Source: DATDVC01 sp036517695 (GTDB lineage Bacteria > Patescibacteriota > Minisyncoccia > Phycocordibacterales > WO2-35-19). From it: 23,992 bases of DNA. How positions within the stretch are numbered: the stretch's first letter is position 1; each line of letters starts with the position of its first letter. The position numbers and the translations under genes were made by a program. The stretch lies in the NCBI GenBank assembly GCA_036517695.1, contig DATDVC010000040.1:1-23992 (forward strand), read 5' to 3'. Below the pieces are notes generated by a model. The model was not told the origin of the DNA. It did no database searches and was given only the letters and a program-made list of their open reading frames with translations. This document shows positions 7,028 to 12,347 of this stretch, piece after piece.

Positions 7028-7559
7028 CCTGCAAGAAATCCAGCTCGACTGGAGTTTCTCTGCCAAACATCGGCACCAGCACCTTAACTTTGCCCCTATT
7101 TTCATCAACTTCCCCAACTTTGCCCTCCAAATCCTTAAACGGCCCATCAACTATTTTAACTGCATCGTCGATAGATAGGTCAATGTTGTGCTTCACTTTC
7201 TCCGAACTCATTCGCTTGAATAGTTCGTCAACCTCTTTTTGGTCGAGAGGCACGGGGAAAACTCCGGAACCGACAAAGCCGGTCACCCTGGGAGTATTCC
7301 TCACCACATACCAAGAGTCGTCGGTCACCACCATGTCAACCAAAATGTAGCCGGGATAGATTTTTTCTTCTTCCTCAATCCTCTTATTTCCCTTTATTTT
7401 TATCTTTTTTTCGGTCGGCACAAGAACATTGAAGATCTTGTCTTCCATGCCGAGAGATTCGATGCGTTGTTTCAAATTGCGCATCACCGTATTTTCGTAG
7501 CCGGAGTAAGTATGGATCGCATACCAATTCCTGCCTTTTTGTATTTGTTGCTTAGACAT
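7014..7559 (-). CDS. nusG: Transcription termination/antitermination protein NusG
   Basis: The 181-residue protein has the two NusG domains. The NGN domain starts at residue 11 (NWYAIHTYSGYENTV) and contains the EEEEKIYPGYILVDM and VRNTPRVTGFVG segments. The C-terminal KOW domain (about 127-181) has VKIVDGPFKDLEGKVGEVDENRGKVKVLV. NusG binds RNA polymerase and links it to Rho or ribosomal protein S10. It follows secE and precedes rplK in the standard order. The ATG lies 11 bases after a TATAAT at the edge of an inverted element (7562-7642), so the mRNA may have a leader of only a few bases; no Shine-Dalgarno sequence is visible. Confidence 0.97.
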   Translation of the reverse strand: MSKQQIQKGRNWYAIHTYSGYENTVMRNLKQRIESLGMEDKIFNVLVPTEKKIKIKGNKRIEEEEKIYPGYILVDMVVTDDSWYVVRNTPRVTGFVGSGVFPVPLDQKEVDELFKRMSSEKVKHNIDLSIDDAVKIVDGPFKDLEGKVGEVDENRGKVKVLVPMFGRETPVELDFLQVKKI

Positions 7560-7561
7560 AT

Positions 7562-7642
7562 GATACTAAAATTATACGAAAGTTTGCGAAAAGATAGCGA
7601 AAAATTTTGTAGTTTTTTGTAGCATTCGCATGTTTTTCGTAT
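7562..7642. repeat. Paired inverted element A, between secE and nusG
   Basis: The element is built from short units of the form ATGCGAAA or ATACGAAA spaced about ten bases apart, on one strand in the left arm and on the other in the right arm. Its distal arm (about 7603-7642) shares the 18-mer TTCGCATGTTTTTCGTAT and most of some 44 aligned bases with element B at 14764-14861. It begins at the secE stop and its proximal edge supplies the TATAAT in front of nusG. Confidence 0.65.
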
Positions 7643-7818
7643 TAGATAAATAAATTTAATATCCTGGAAAAAACAAGATCAAAGAAGCCCAAGAAAAGCG
7701 AGACCAAAACAGAGACAATCACAACCACGACAGAAAAAACAGTGGCCTGTCTTTTAGTTGGCCAACTTACATGGCTTAATTCAGCTCTTGTTTCTCTTAA
7801 ATAACTTAGTACTGACAT
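7642..7818 (-). CDS. secE: Preprotein translocase subunit SecE (58 residues)
   Basis: Read from the ATG at 7818, this short frame gives MSVLSYLRETRAELSHVSWP, then TKRQATVFSV, a hydrophobic helix (about 26-48) and a stop at 7642-7644. The amphipathic RETRAELSHVSWPTKRQ stretch followed by one membrane segment is the single-span SecE pattern, and position directly upstream of nusG agrees. SecE clamps the SecY channel. A consensus promoter lies at 7876-7903, and a terminator-like hairpin stands in the leader. A TATAAT three bases before the ATG is too close to act as its -10. The stop codon is shared with the edge of element A. Confidence 0.93.
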   Translation of the reverse strand: MSVLSYLRETRAELSHVSWPTKRQATVFSVVVVIVSVLVSLFLGFFDLVFSRILNLFI

Positions 7819-7835
7819 AATATTATAATCTTACC

Positions 7836-7855
7836 AAAAAACCCCTCGCGGGGTT
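7836..7855 (-). terminator. Terminator-like hairpin in the secE leader (possible attenuator)
   Basis: On the minus strand AACCCC-GCGA-GGGGTT is followed at once by a run of Ts (7836-7855 with the tract). The loop is a GNRA tetraloop. It lies downstream of the secE promoter and about 20 bases before the secE ATG, so transcripts from that promoter must pass it. Confidence 0.6.
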
Positions 7856-7875
7856 CTTTATTAATTTGTGTCTTG

Positions 7876-7903
7876 ATTATACACCCGCAAACCACCTAGT
7901 CAA
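7876..7903 (-). promoter_or_regulatory. secE-nusG-rplK promoter
   Basis: Minus-strand TTGACT (7898-7903), a 16-base spacer and TATAAT (7876-7881). The predicted start near 7869 gives a leader of about 50 bases that includes the hairpin at 7840-7855. Confidence 0.65.
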
Positions 7904-7913
7904 GAGGTCTAGA

Positions 7914-7936
7914 AGAAAAGCCCAGTTTCCTGGGCT
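7914..7936 (-). terminator. Terminator of the 203-residue orphan gene
   Basis: Minus-strand AGCCCAG-GAAA-CTGGGCT (7919-7936) followed by TTTCTT. It lies just after the stop of the orphan gene and separates it from the secE promoter. Confidence 0.7.
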
Positions 7937-7958
7937 CTCTAAAATTCTGAAAAAGCGG

Positions 7959-8570
7959 TTACTTCACCAGAACAAGCACTGTATTTGGGTGAATCCTGAT
8001 GCTGTTTGTTGGGTAATACCCGACATAGAAACCCCCCGCCAAGAAGAGGTTGGTTATCGCCCAAGCACTTTTGTTGCGTTCATCCACATACTGCTTCCTG
8101 TCATCTTCAAACTTGAAGTGACAGACGTGACTAATGGCTTGACATAGGGAACTTTTGAAACTTGCACGCGCAAGTTTCCAGAGGTTAGATTCCCTCACGG
8201 TGATCTTTTCGAACGGCTCACCGGGAGGAAACTTTATATTCAGTAGTCGATACACAACATCAAACCCCCTGCCAAATTGATCGTTTCTGCTACTCCCCCA
8301 ATCGTAACCAGCAACTGAAGTAGCGAGCTTGACATCGATACGACGCTCTCCAAAAAAAGAGATCGCCTTCTCAGCATTCCGCGCCGAAAGAATTTCAACG
8401 TTTTCTGGACCCCCACAATATTGAAAAGGTTTCAATATTTTCTTTATAGAATCTTCAGAGAGCGCTGCCAACTCCAGCTTTCGATCATAGAGCGGATCGA
8501 TCGCTTTATACAGCATCTTTCCGCGATCCACCCCAAACAACTCTCCTAGTTGCTTAGCTGTCAATTTCAT
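7959..8570 (-). CDS. Hypothetical protein, unrecognised
   Basis: I do not recognise this 203-residue protein. It begins MKLTAKQLGELFGVDRGKML, an opening that might form a small helix-turn-helix-like unit. The rest is mixed in charge and has no membrane segment or signal peptide; the C-terminus is hydrophobic (NLFLAGGFYVGYYP and a final VLVLVK). No catalytic motif is evident. It is transcribed alone: a consensus promoter (8591-8618) and an AGGAGGT ribosome site stand upstream and a hairpin terminator follows. The strong ribosome site and slightly higher GC differ from the housekeeping neighbours and may point to an acquired gene. The ATG at 8570 is well supported by the ribosome site ten bases upstream. 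Confidence 0.8.
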   Translation of the reverse strand: MKLTAKQLGELFGVDRGKMLYKAIDPLYDRKLELAALSEDSIKKILKPFQYCGGPENVEILSARNAEKAISFFGERRIDVKLATSVAGYDWGSSRNDQFGRGFDVVYRLLNIKFPPGEPFEKITVRESNLWKLARASFKSSLCQAISHVCHFKFEDDRKQYVDERNKSAWAITNLFLAGGFYVGYYPTNSIRIHPNTVLVLVK

Positions 8571-8577
8571 ATCAATG

Positions 8578-8618
8578 ACCTCCTCGAAAGACTATACTAG
8601 TGTCAAAATTTATGTCAA
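8578..8618 (-). promoter_or_regulatory. Promoter and ribosome site of the orphan gene
   Basis: Minus-strand TTGACA (8613-8618), a 16-base spacer and TATAGT (8591-8596), then AGGAGGT (8578-8584) ahead of the ATG at 8570. All three are close to consensus. Confidence 0.65.
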
Positions 8619-8625
8619 CAAAAAC

Positions 8626-8656
8626 AAAAAGCTTGCTAACCAAGCTTTTTGTTTTT
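8626..8656. terminator. Hairpin terminator after the SIMPL-domain gene
   Basis: AAAAAGCTTG and CAAGCTTTTT (8626-8650) form a perfect ten-pair stem around CTAAC, with T tracts on both strands. It should end the minus-strand SIMPL transcript and could act in both directions. Confidence 0.75.
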
Positions 8657-8662
8657 TGGTTT

Positions 8663-8706
8663 TCTCTCCCCTTAATCAAGGAGAGGATAGGATGGGATGG
8701 GATGGG
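8663..8706. repeat. Non-coding copy of the CTCTCC palindrome family
   Basis: CTCTCC...TTAATCAAGGAGAG forms a hairpin with a two-base bulge, followed by three GGGAT-type units. Its layout (C-rich tail plus CTCTCC/GGAGAG stem) resembles the inserts in folD. It sits just after the SIMPL-domain stop. Confidence 0.5.
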
Positions 8707-8712
8707 GCAAAG

Positions 8713-9528
8713 CTACTTGATTTCGTAAGTGATGCTAATGTTCGCCGTGATTTTGGACTCTCCCGTAGGAAGTTCGGCTCTTGCCGGAGCCATAGCTGAA
8801 ACGCTTTTTATCATATCGGCTCCTCCCATACCCTCGGCATAGTAAGGGGCTGGGTAATCGCTGTTATCATTGTAGTAGATTATATCTCCCAAACGCACAC
8901 CTAGCTGTTTGGCTAAAACCTTTGCCTTCTCTTTAGCTTCTGCTATTGCCTGCTCCCTCGCCTCTGCGACATATTTGTCTCTATCATCAACCGTAAACTC
9001 AAGCCCGCTGATGTTTGATACATCTGCCGCGCCAACTTCGGTCACCAAATCAGCCGCCTTTTCAGTGTCTCGCACCTTAACAGAAACTGTTTGGCTTACT
9101 TCATATCCCACTAGCGTATTTTTGCCTTGAGGACAAGGGGTGGTGATACAGTAGATCTGTTCCCACTCATATTTCGGATATACGTTGTAATTAATGGTCT
9201 TTATATCTCTGTCTTCGACTCCGGCTTCTTTTATAGCCGCAAGACTCTTGTTTATTTTTTGATCAAGTTTCTCTTGCGCCTGACTTACCGTATCGCCAAC
9301 TTCAGTAACGGTAAAATTAAATGAGGCCACATCCGGTATGGCATATGCTTCCCCGCTTCCGGTAACCATGATGGTTGACTGCGGGTATATCTCTTTGCCA
9401 ATATTCGGCAATTTTTTAAACTCTCCGAGCACTTTAACCAGAAGAAAAGCTGAAAAAAGAACGAGTGAAATAGCCAGCCACTTGGAAATCCTTTTTGCGC
9501 CTTCTTCACCAAAAAATTGATTGAACAT
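8713..9528 (-). CDS. SIMPL-domain (DUF541) membrane-anchored protein
   Basis: The 271-residue protein has an N-terminal membrane anchor (about residues 17-37, WLAISLVLFSAFLLVKVLG) and then the SIMPL/DUF541 domain, which opens with IMVTGSGEAYAIPDVASFNFTV and continues through NYNVYPKYEW, VSVKVRDTEKAADLV and AREQAIAEAKEKAKVLAKQLGVRLGDI. Family members are secreted or periplasmic proteins of uncertain function, forming oligomers in the cases known. Two Cys near 137 and 142 (YCITTPCP) could form a disulfide outside the cytosol. It lies 25 bases after folD on the same strand and is followed by a strong terminator. No clear Shine-Dalgarno sequence precedes the ATG. Confidence 0.85.
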   Translation of the reverse strand: MFNQFFGEEGAKRISKWLAISLVLFSAFLLVKVLGEFKKLPNIGKEIYPQSTIMVTGSGEAYAIPDVASFNFTVTEVGDTVSQAQEKLDQKINKSLAAIKEAGVEDRDIKTINYNVYPKYEWEQIYCITTPCPQGKNTLVGYEVSQTVSVKVRDTEKAADLVTEVGAADVSNISGLEFTVDDRDKYVAEAREQAIAEAKEKAKVLAKQLGVRLGDIIYYNDNSDYPAPYYAEGMGGADMIKSVSAMAPARAELPTGESKITANISITYEIK

Positions 9529-9553
9529 AAAAATATAGGTTATTGATAATTAG

Positions 9554-10453
9554 TCACGAACTATGATAACACAAATCCAAAAGATTTTGAAACAAGCAAG
9601 CGACCGTCACCGGGCCAACACCTCCCGGCACAGGAGTGATGGCTTTCACAACGGATTCAACTTCTTGAAAATCAACGTCGCCTACAAAGGTTGTGGGTTT
9701 TCCCCCCTCTCCTGCATTTAGGAGAGGGGTTGGGGGTGAGGTATTGATCCCCACATCTATCACCACCTGTCTCTCATTTACAAAATCCCTATTTACCAAA
9801 CCAATTTTGCCAACCGCCGAAATTAAAATATCACAACTGCTTGCAACTAGAGGAACATTTTTTGTATTGATATCGCATCTTTCAACTTGCCCACCTCTTT
9901 TTTCAAGTTCGTCCGAGATAGGGCGACCGGCAAGTAGCGACTGACCGATCACGCACGCTTTTTTGCCAAGAATTTCAATTTTGTAAAAGTCCAAAATCGC
10001 CAAAACTGCGCGCGCCGTGGCAGGAGTGATCAAAGTCCCTCCCCCTACCCCCTCCCCCAAAGGGAGGGGTGCAAGCCCATCCGCATCTTTCTCTTTTTTT
10101 ATGTTTTGAAGTATTTTTTTTGTATCCAGCCCTTCCGGCAACGGCAATTGCACTATTATCCCGCTTATATTTTCATCCTCATTCAGTTTTTCTACTTCTT
10201 TTATTATATGGTCCTCATCCGTGTCATTCGAGTTCATTCGCGTATTGGTGTCGTGTTTAAACTTTTTCAAAACAACTTCGACTCCAATTTCCTCTCCAAA
10301 CTTTATTTTGTTTTTGATGTAAAGATTTGAATCCGGCCTGTCGCCAACCTGCACAATTGCCAAAACCGGCTTCTTTTCAAGCTTTTTTATTCTCTCTTTT
10401 AACTTCTCTTTGATTTCCTCCCTCACCGGAGCTCCGTATAAAATTTCCGCCAT
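9554..10453 (-). CDS. folD: Bifunctional methylene-THF dehydrogenase/cyclohydrolase with repeat-derived segments
   Basis: FolD interconverts 5,10-methylene-THF and 10-formyl-THF. The 299-residue protein has the catalytic YxxxK (Y45, K49), IVQLPLPEGL (about 100-109), KDADGL with the conserved Asp, a Rossmann GQSLLAGRP loop (170-178) and the C-terminal TPVPGGVGPVT signature. Three segments look repeat-derived: residues 70-78 (nine extra), 127-141 (repeat-encoded but no net length change against E. coli FolD as I recall it), and about 238-256 (about 12 extra, SPPTPLLNAGEGG). All keep the frame and avoid catalytic motifs. The ATG is eight bases after the reverse transcriptase stop; a TATAGT (10461-10466) overlapping that stop could give a leaderless transcript. 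Confidence 0.95.
   Translation of the reverse strand: MAEILYGAPVREEIKEKLKERIKKLEKKPVLAIVQVGDRPDSNLYIKNKIKFGEEIGVEVVLKKFKHDTNTRMNSNDTDEDHIIKEVEKLNEDENISGIIVQLPLPEGLDTKKILQNIKKEKDADGLAPLPLGEGVGGGTLITPATARAVLAILDFYKIEILGKKACVIGQSLLAGRPISDELEKRGGQVERCDINTKNVPLVASSCDILISAVGKIGLVNRDFVNERQVVIDVGINTSPPTPLLNAGEGGKPTTFVGDVDFQEVESVVKAITPVPGGVGPVTVACLFQNLLDLCYHSS
9701..9741. repeat. Palindromic insert in folD (third segment)
   Basis: CCCCTCTCCT and AGGAGAGGGG (9704-9713 and 9720-9729) form a perfect ten-pair stem with a six-base loop, with a C/T-rich tail beyond. On the folD strand it encodes SPPTPLLNAGEGG, lengthening a loop before VGDVDF by about 12 residues. Confidence 0.7.
10037..10070. repeat. Palindromic segment in folD (second)
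   Basis: CCCCTCCC (10049-10056) and GGGAGGGG (10062-10069) form an eight-pair stem with a C-rich tail. On the folD strand it encodes APLPLGEGVGGG. It looks like the same family as the element at 9701-9741, inserted in the opposite orientation. Confidence 0.6.
10217..10252. repeat. Short insert in folD (first) flanked by GACAC
   Basis: Residues 70-78 (NTRMNSNDT) interrupt a helix that is nine residues shorter in FolD as I know it. On the gene strand the segment lies between two GACAC copies and contains ACGCGAATGAACTCGAATG, with CGAATG units like those of elements A and B. Confidence 0.5.
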
Positions 10454-10461
10454 GCTCGAAA

Positions 10462-11454
10462 CTATATCATGTTTTGAATCTCATCCGCGAGCTTCCTTGC
10501 ATTTCCCCACCCCAACATCCCCAAATACGACTGCGCTGAATTTTCTTTCTGCTTTCCTTGCTTTGAATTGAGGTTCCTAAACATTTTTCTTTTGGTAGCG
10601 GTTCGTAGAACTCTATGATGGGGGAAGTGTACCCAGCCAAGGAAATCGACTCCGGAGGAGAGAGTGTTTACCGAGACCTTGTTTGGATGAAGAGAGAGTT
10701 TTAGATTTTCTTCGAGAAAGTCTACAATTTTTGGGGTGAGTTCGAGAAGATAATCTTTTTCTTGATGAAGAATTACAAAGTCATCAGCATATCTGATGTA
10801 GTATTTCGCTTTCATTATGTGCTTCGTCCATTGATCGAAAGTGTTCATGTAGATATTCGCAATCAGTTGAGATGTTAGATTTCCTAAGGGTAACCCAATG
10901 CCAGGTTTATTAGAACAAAAACTACTGATAATCATTCCCAATAACCAGATGATGTCTTCGTCCGGAATATAGGTTTTTAAAATATTTAATAAATTCTCAT
11001 GATCTATGGAAGCAAAAAATTTACGAATGTCGCATTTGAGAACCCAACAAATTTTTGTATCGTTTTTAGAAACCTGCCTTGCAAAAGCTCTGAACCTTTC
11101 AAATCCTCTGTGCGTTCCTTTGTCCAATCTGCAAGAATACGAGTCGGAAATAAATCTGAAATCGAAATATGGATACAATTTTCTATAGATAGCTCGGTGT
11201 AAAATTCTATCTTCCACGGTTGCTTTATGAATATTTCTTGGTTTGGGGTCAGAAATATTAAAAGCGTAATACTTTTTATGGTAATAAGTTTTTTGTTCCA
11301 GAGATTTTTTCAAAGCGACAAGATTATCGGATAAATTGTATTGGAATTCTTGCACATCTTTTCTTTTTCGTTTGTCTTTGATAAATTCCTGCCAAGCACC
11401 GAGCAAATTTTCGGAAGAAATGATATCCTTGTATTTAAGCTCAAATTTTATCAT
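10462..11454 (-). CDS. DGR reverse transcriptase
   Basis: From the ATG at 11454 the protein is 330 residues. It carries RT motifs in order: CDIRKFFASIDH (catalytic D142), GIGLPLGNLTSQLIANIY (187-202), YIRYADDFVIL (YADD 222-225) and VDFLGW near 269. The LGNLTSQ form, with SQ where most bacterial RTs have SP, is the hallmark of DGR reverse transcriptases. There is no maturase or endonuclease domain as in group II introns. It would copy the TR RNA with errors at adenines. The open frame reaches 11511 across a nine-C run, but the extra 19 codons are not RT-like. CATAAT seven bases before the ATG suggests a leaderless start. It ends eight bases before folD on the same strand. Confidence 0.95.
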   Translation of the reverse strand: MIKFELKYKDIISSENLLGAWQEFIKDKRKRKDVQEFQYNLSDNLVALKKSLEQKTYYHKKYYAFNISDPKPRNIHKATVEDRILHRAIYRKLYPYFDFRFISDSYSCRLDKGTHRGFERFRAFARQVSKNDTKICWVLKCDIRKFFASIDHENLLNILKTYIPDEDIIWLLGMIISSFCSNKPGIGLPLGNLTSQLIANIYMNTFDQWTKHIMKAKYYIRYADDFVILHQEKDYLLELTPKIVDFLEENLKLSLHPNKVSVNTLSSGVDFLGWVHFPHHRVLRTATKRKMFRNLNSKQGKQKENSAQSYLGMLGWGNARKLADEIQNMI

Positions 11455-11476
11455 GAGGGATATTATGCCATTAAAA

Positions 11477-11484
11477 ACTATACT
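11477..11484. promoter_or_regulatory. Possible overlapping -10s between RT and avd
   Basis: ACTATACT offers TATACT for the plus strand (avd, 25 bases before its ATG) and TATAGT for the minus strand (RT). A nine-C run (11492-11500) follows on the avd side. No clear -35 was found. Confidence 0.3.
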
Positions 11485-11509
11485 ATGAAGACCCCCCCCC
11501 GCAGTTGTC

Positions 11510-11884
11510 ATGCGACAAAAACTGATCCCTGTGATGCTACAACTGAAAGAGACTTACGGAATTTGGCAATCGTATCTGAATGATTTTCCCAAAGCCAATC
11601 GCTTTACTTTAGGATCCAAAATAGACGCCGTTTTTCTTGATACCATAGAGTTTTGTTTTCTCGCAAGCTATGCAAGTACAACCAATAAAGTTCCACTTAT
11701 AGATCGAGGCACTTCCAGAGTTGATTTATTAAAATTATTGATGCAACTGGCTTGGGATATACGGGCTCTGGATTCAAATAAATATATAAATTTGTCGGAA
11801 AAATTGTCCGTCATAGGTAGCATGCTCGGTGGTTGGAAACGGCATCTAGAAAACAAAACTCTCCCGATAAAGGGAGAGAAATGA
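11510..11884 (+). CDS. avd: Avd: DGR accessory variability protein (four-helix bundle)
   Basis: The 124-residue protein matches the Avd family, small four-helix bundle proteins that form a barrel-shaped pentamer and bind the reverse transcriptase and TR RNA. The best evidence is the start of helix 1 and the following turn (IPVMLQLKETYGIWQSYLNDFPKANRFTLGSKID split as MLQLKETYGIWQ then FPKANRFTLGSKID), a middle helix (VDLLKLLMQLAWDI) and the final LSVIGSMLGGWKRHLE helix. It is basic overall. It lies on the plus strand, opposite to the RT, TR and target, and its stop is eight bases from the TR. Its last codons contain the hairpin terminator of the TR transcript (11859-11878). In most DGRs I know, avd is on the same strand as the TR. 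Confidence 0.88.
   Translation: MRQKLIPVMLQLKETYGIWQSYLNDFPKANRFTLGSKIDAVFLDTIEFCFLASYASTTNKVPLIDRGTSRVDLLKLLMQLAWDIRALDSNKYINLSEKLSVIGSMLGGWKRHLENKTLPIKGEK
11850..11878 (-). terminator. Intrinsic terminator of the TR transcript, inside the avd 3' end
   Basis: On the minus strand CTCTCCC-TTTATC-GGGAGAG (11859-11878) is followed by TTTTGTTTTCT. The plus strand has no T tract, so it acts toward the TR side only. It begins about 15 bases after the end of the TR. Confidence 0.7.
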
Positions 11885-11892
11885 GACCAGTA

Positions 11893-12025
11893 GCGTACAG
11901 CGAGGAAACGATAGTTCGGATTCCAATCGTCATCCCACCAATTGAGGTTAAGCTTGCGCTTCGAGTCATACTTGTCGAGGTAAGGGACGTTCCGGTTGCC
12001 GTTGACCTGCGTCGAGGAACTTTGT
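11893..12025 (-). repeat. DGR template repeat (TR), 133 bp
   Basis: The segment aligns without gaps to 12375-12507. It has 35 Ts on the plus strand (adenines on the sense strand); 25 differ in the VR and 10 are kept. All other positions are identical. Read in the target frame it contains seven AAY codons, which can reach many residues by adenine mutation. The first mismatch not at an adenine is at 12026. Confidence 0.95.
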
Positions 12026-12264
12026 GCAAAATATTTTCTGTGCCACTGCTCCTAGTTTCCTAATAGGTGCCTACCAGAAAATTCAAAGCTGAATTTTATT
12101 CGCAATATTAATGTATTGCTTAATATTCTGCACCAACTTGTCTCTGATTTTTTCTGAGCGCTTGCGATACTCCGGAAAAAATCTTGACCTTCTCCGCTCT
12201 CATCGCAAGGGTTGCGAGCAGATTACCCAGAGCAGTAGCCTTGGATTTTTCACCTGCTGATTCT

Positions 12265-12270
12265 ATTGTA
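12265..12270 (-). promoter_or_regulatory. Extended -10 promoter for the TR RNA
   Basis: Minus-strand TGG-TACAAT, a TGn-extended -10, with no good -35 upstream. It lies directly after the large hairpin that ends the target gene transcript. Confidence 0.45.
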
Positions 12271-12277
12271 CCAGAAA

Positions 12278-12308
12278 CCCCGCGGAATGCCTGTGGCAAA
12301 CCGCGGGG
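12278..12308 (-). terminator. Large hairpin after the DGR target gene
   Basis: CCCCGCGG and CCGCGGGG (12278-12285 and 12301-12308) enclose a second stem TGCC/GGCA with a three-base loop, separated by an AA/AA internal loop. TTTCT follows on the minus strand. It probably terminates the target transcript. Together with GGACA/TGTCC at 12316-12328 and the hairpin at 12352-12365 it makes three stems in a row after the VR. Confidence 0.6.
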
Positions 12309-12347
12309 TAGAAAGGGACAAAGTGTCCAAGAAACTAAGTGCAAGAC

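Larger units (their letters stand above)
11850..12258 (-). ncRNA. DGR template-repeat RNA transcription unit (predicted)
   Basis: An extended -10 (TGG-TACAAT, ATTGTA at 12265-12270) predicts a start near 12258, and the intrinsic terminator at 11859-11878 predicts an end near 11850. The resulting RNA of about 400 bases has the TR close to its 3' end and about 230 bases of leader. The leader holds only weak reading frames (the longest with an ATG is 27 codons), so I treat it as non-coding. In studied DGRs the TR RNA is bound by RT and Avd and is the template for mutagenic cDNA synthesis. This unit is inferred from promoter and terminator signals. Confidence 0.6.

Noticed and set aside
7819..7827. 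TATAAT right before the secE ATG as its -10
   Set aside because: It ends only three bases before the ATG, so the transcript would begin inside the gene. The TTGACT/TATAAT pair at 7876-7903 is better.
8686..8706. GGGAT units as a tandem repeat array or CRISPR-like feature
   Set aside because: Only three or four degenerate units with no spacers; better read as the tail of a palindromic element.
11454..11511. Upstream extension of the reverse transcriptase to 11511
   Set aside because: It crosses a nine-C run, reaches into the avd start and adds no RT-like residues; the ATG at 11454 fits the family and a nearby -10.
11811..12029. Minus-strand frame across the TR
   Set aside because: It is not the target reading frame, and it spans the terminator. 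The TR is a template and need not encode a protein.
12120..12344. Minus-strand frame of 74 codons in the TR leader
   Set aside because: Its first part crosses the terminator hairpin and the TR promoter. Only a 27-codon piece starts with ATG after the promoter, and it has no ribosome site or likeness to a known protein.
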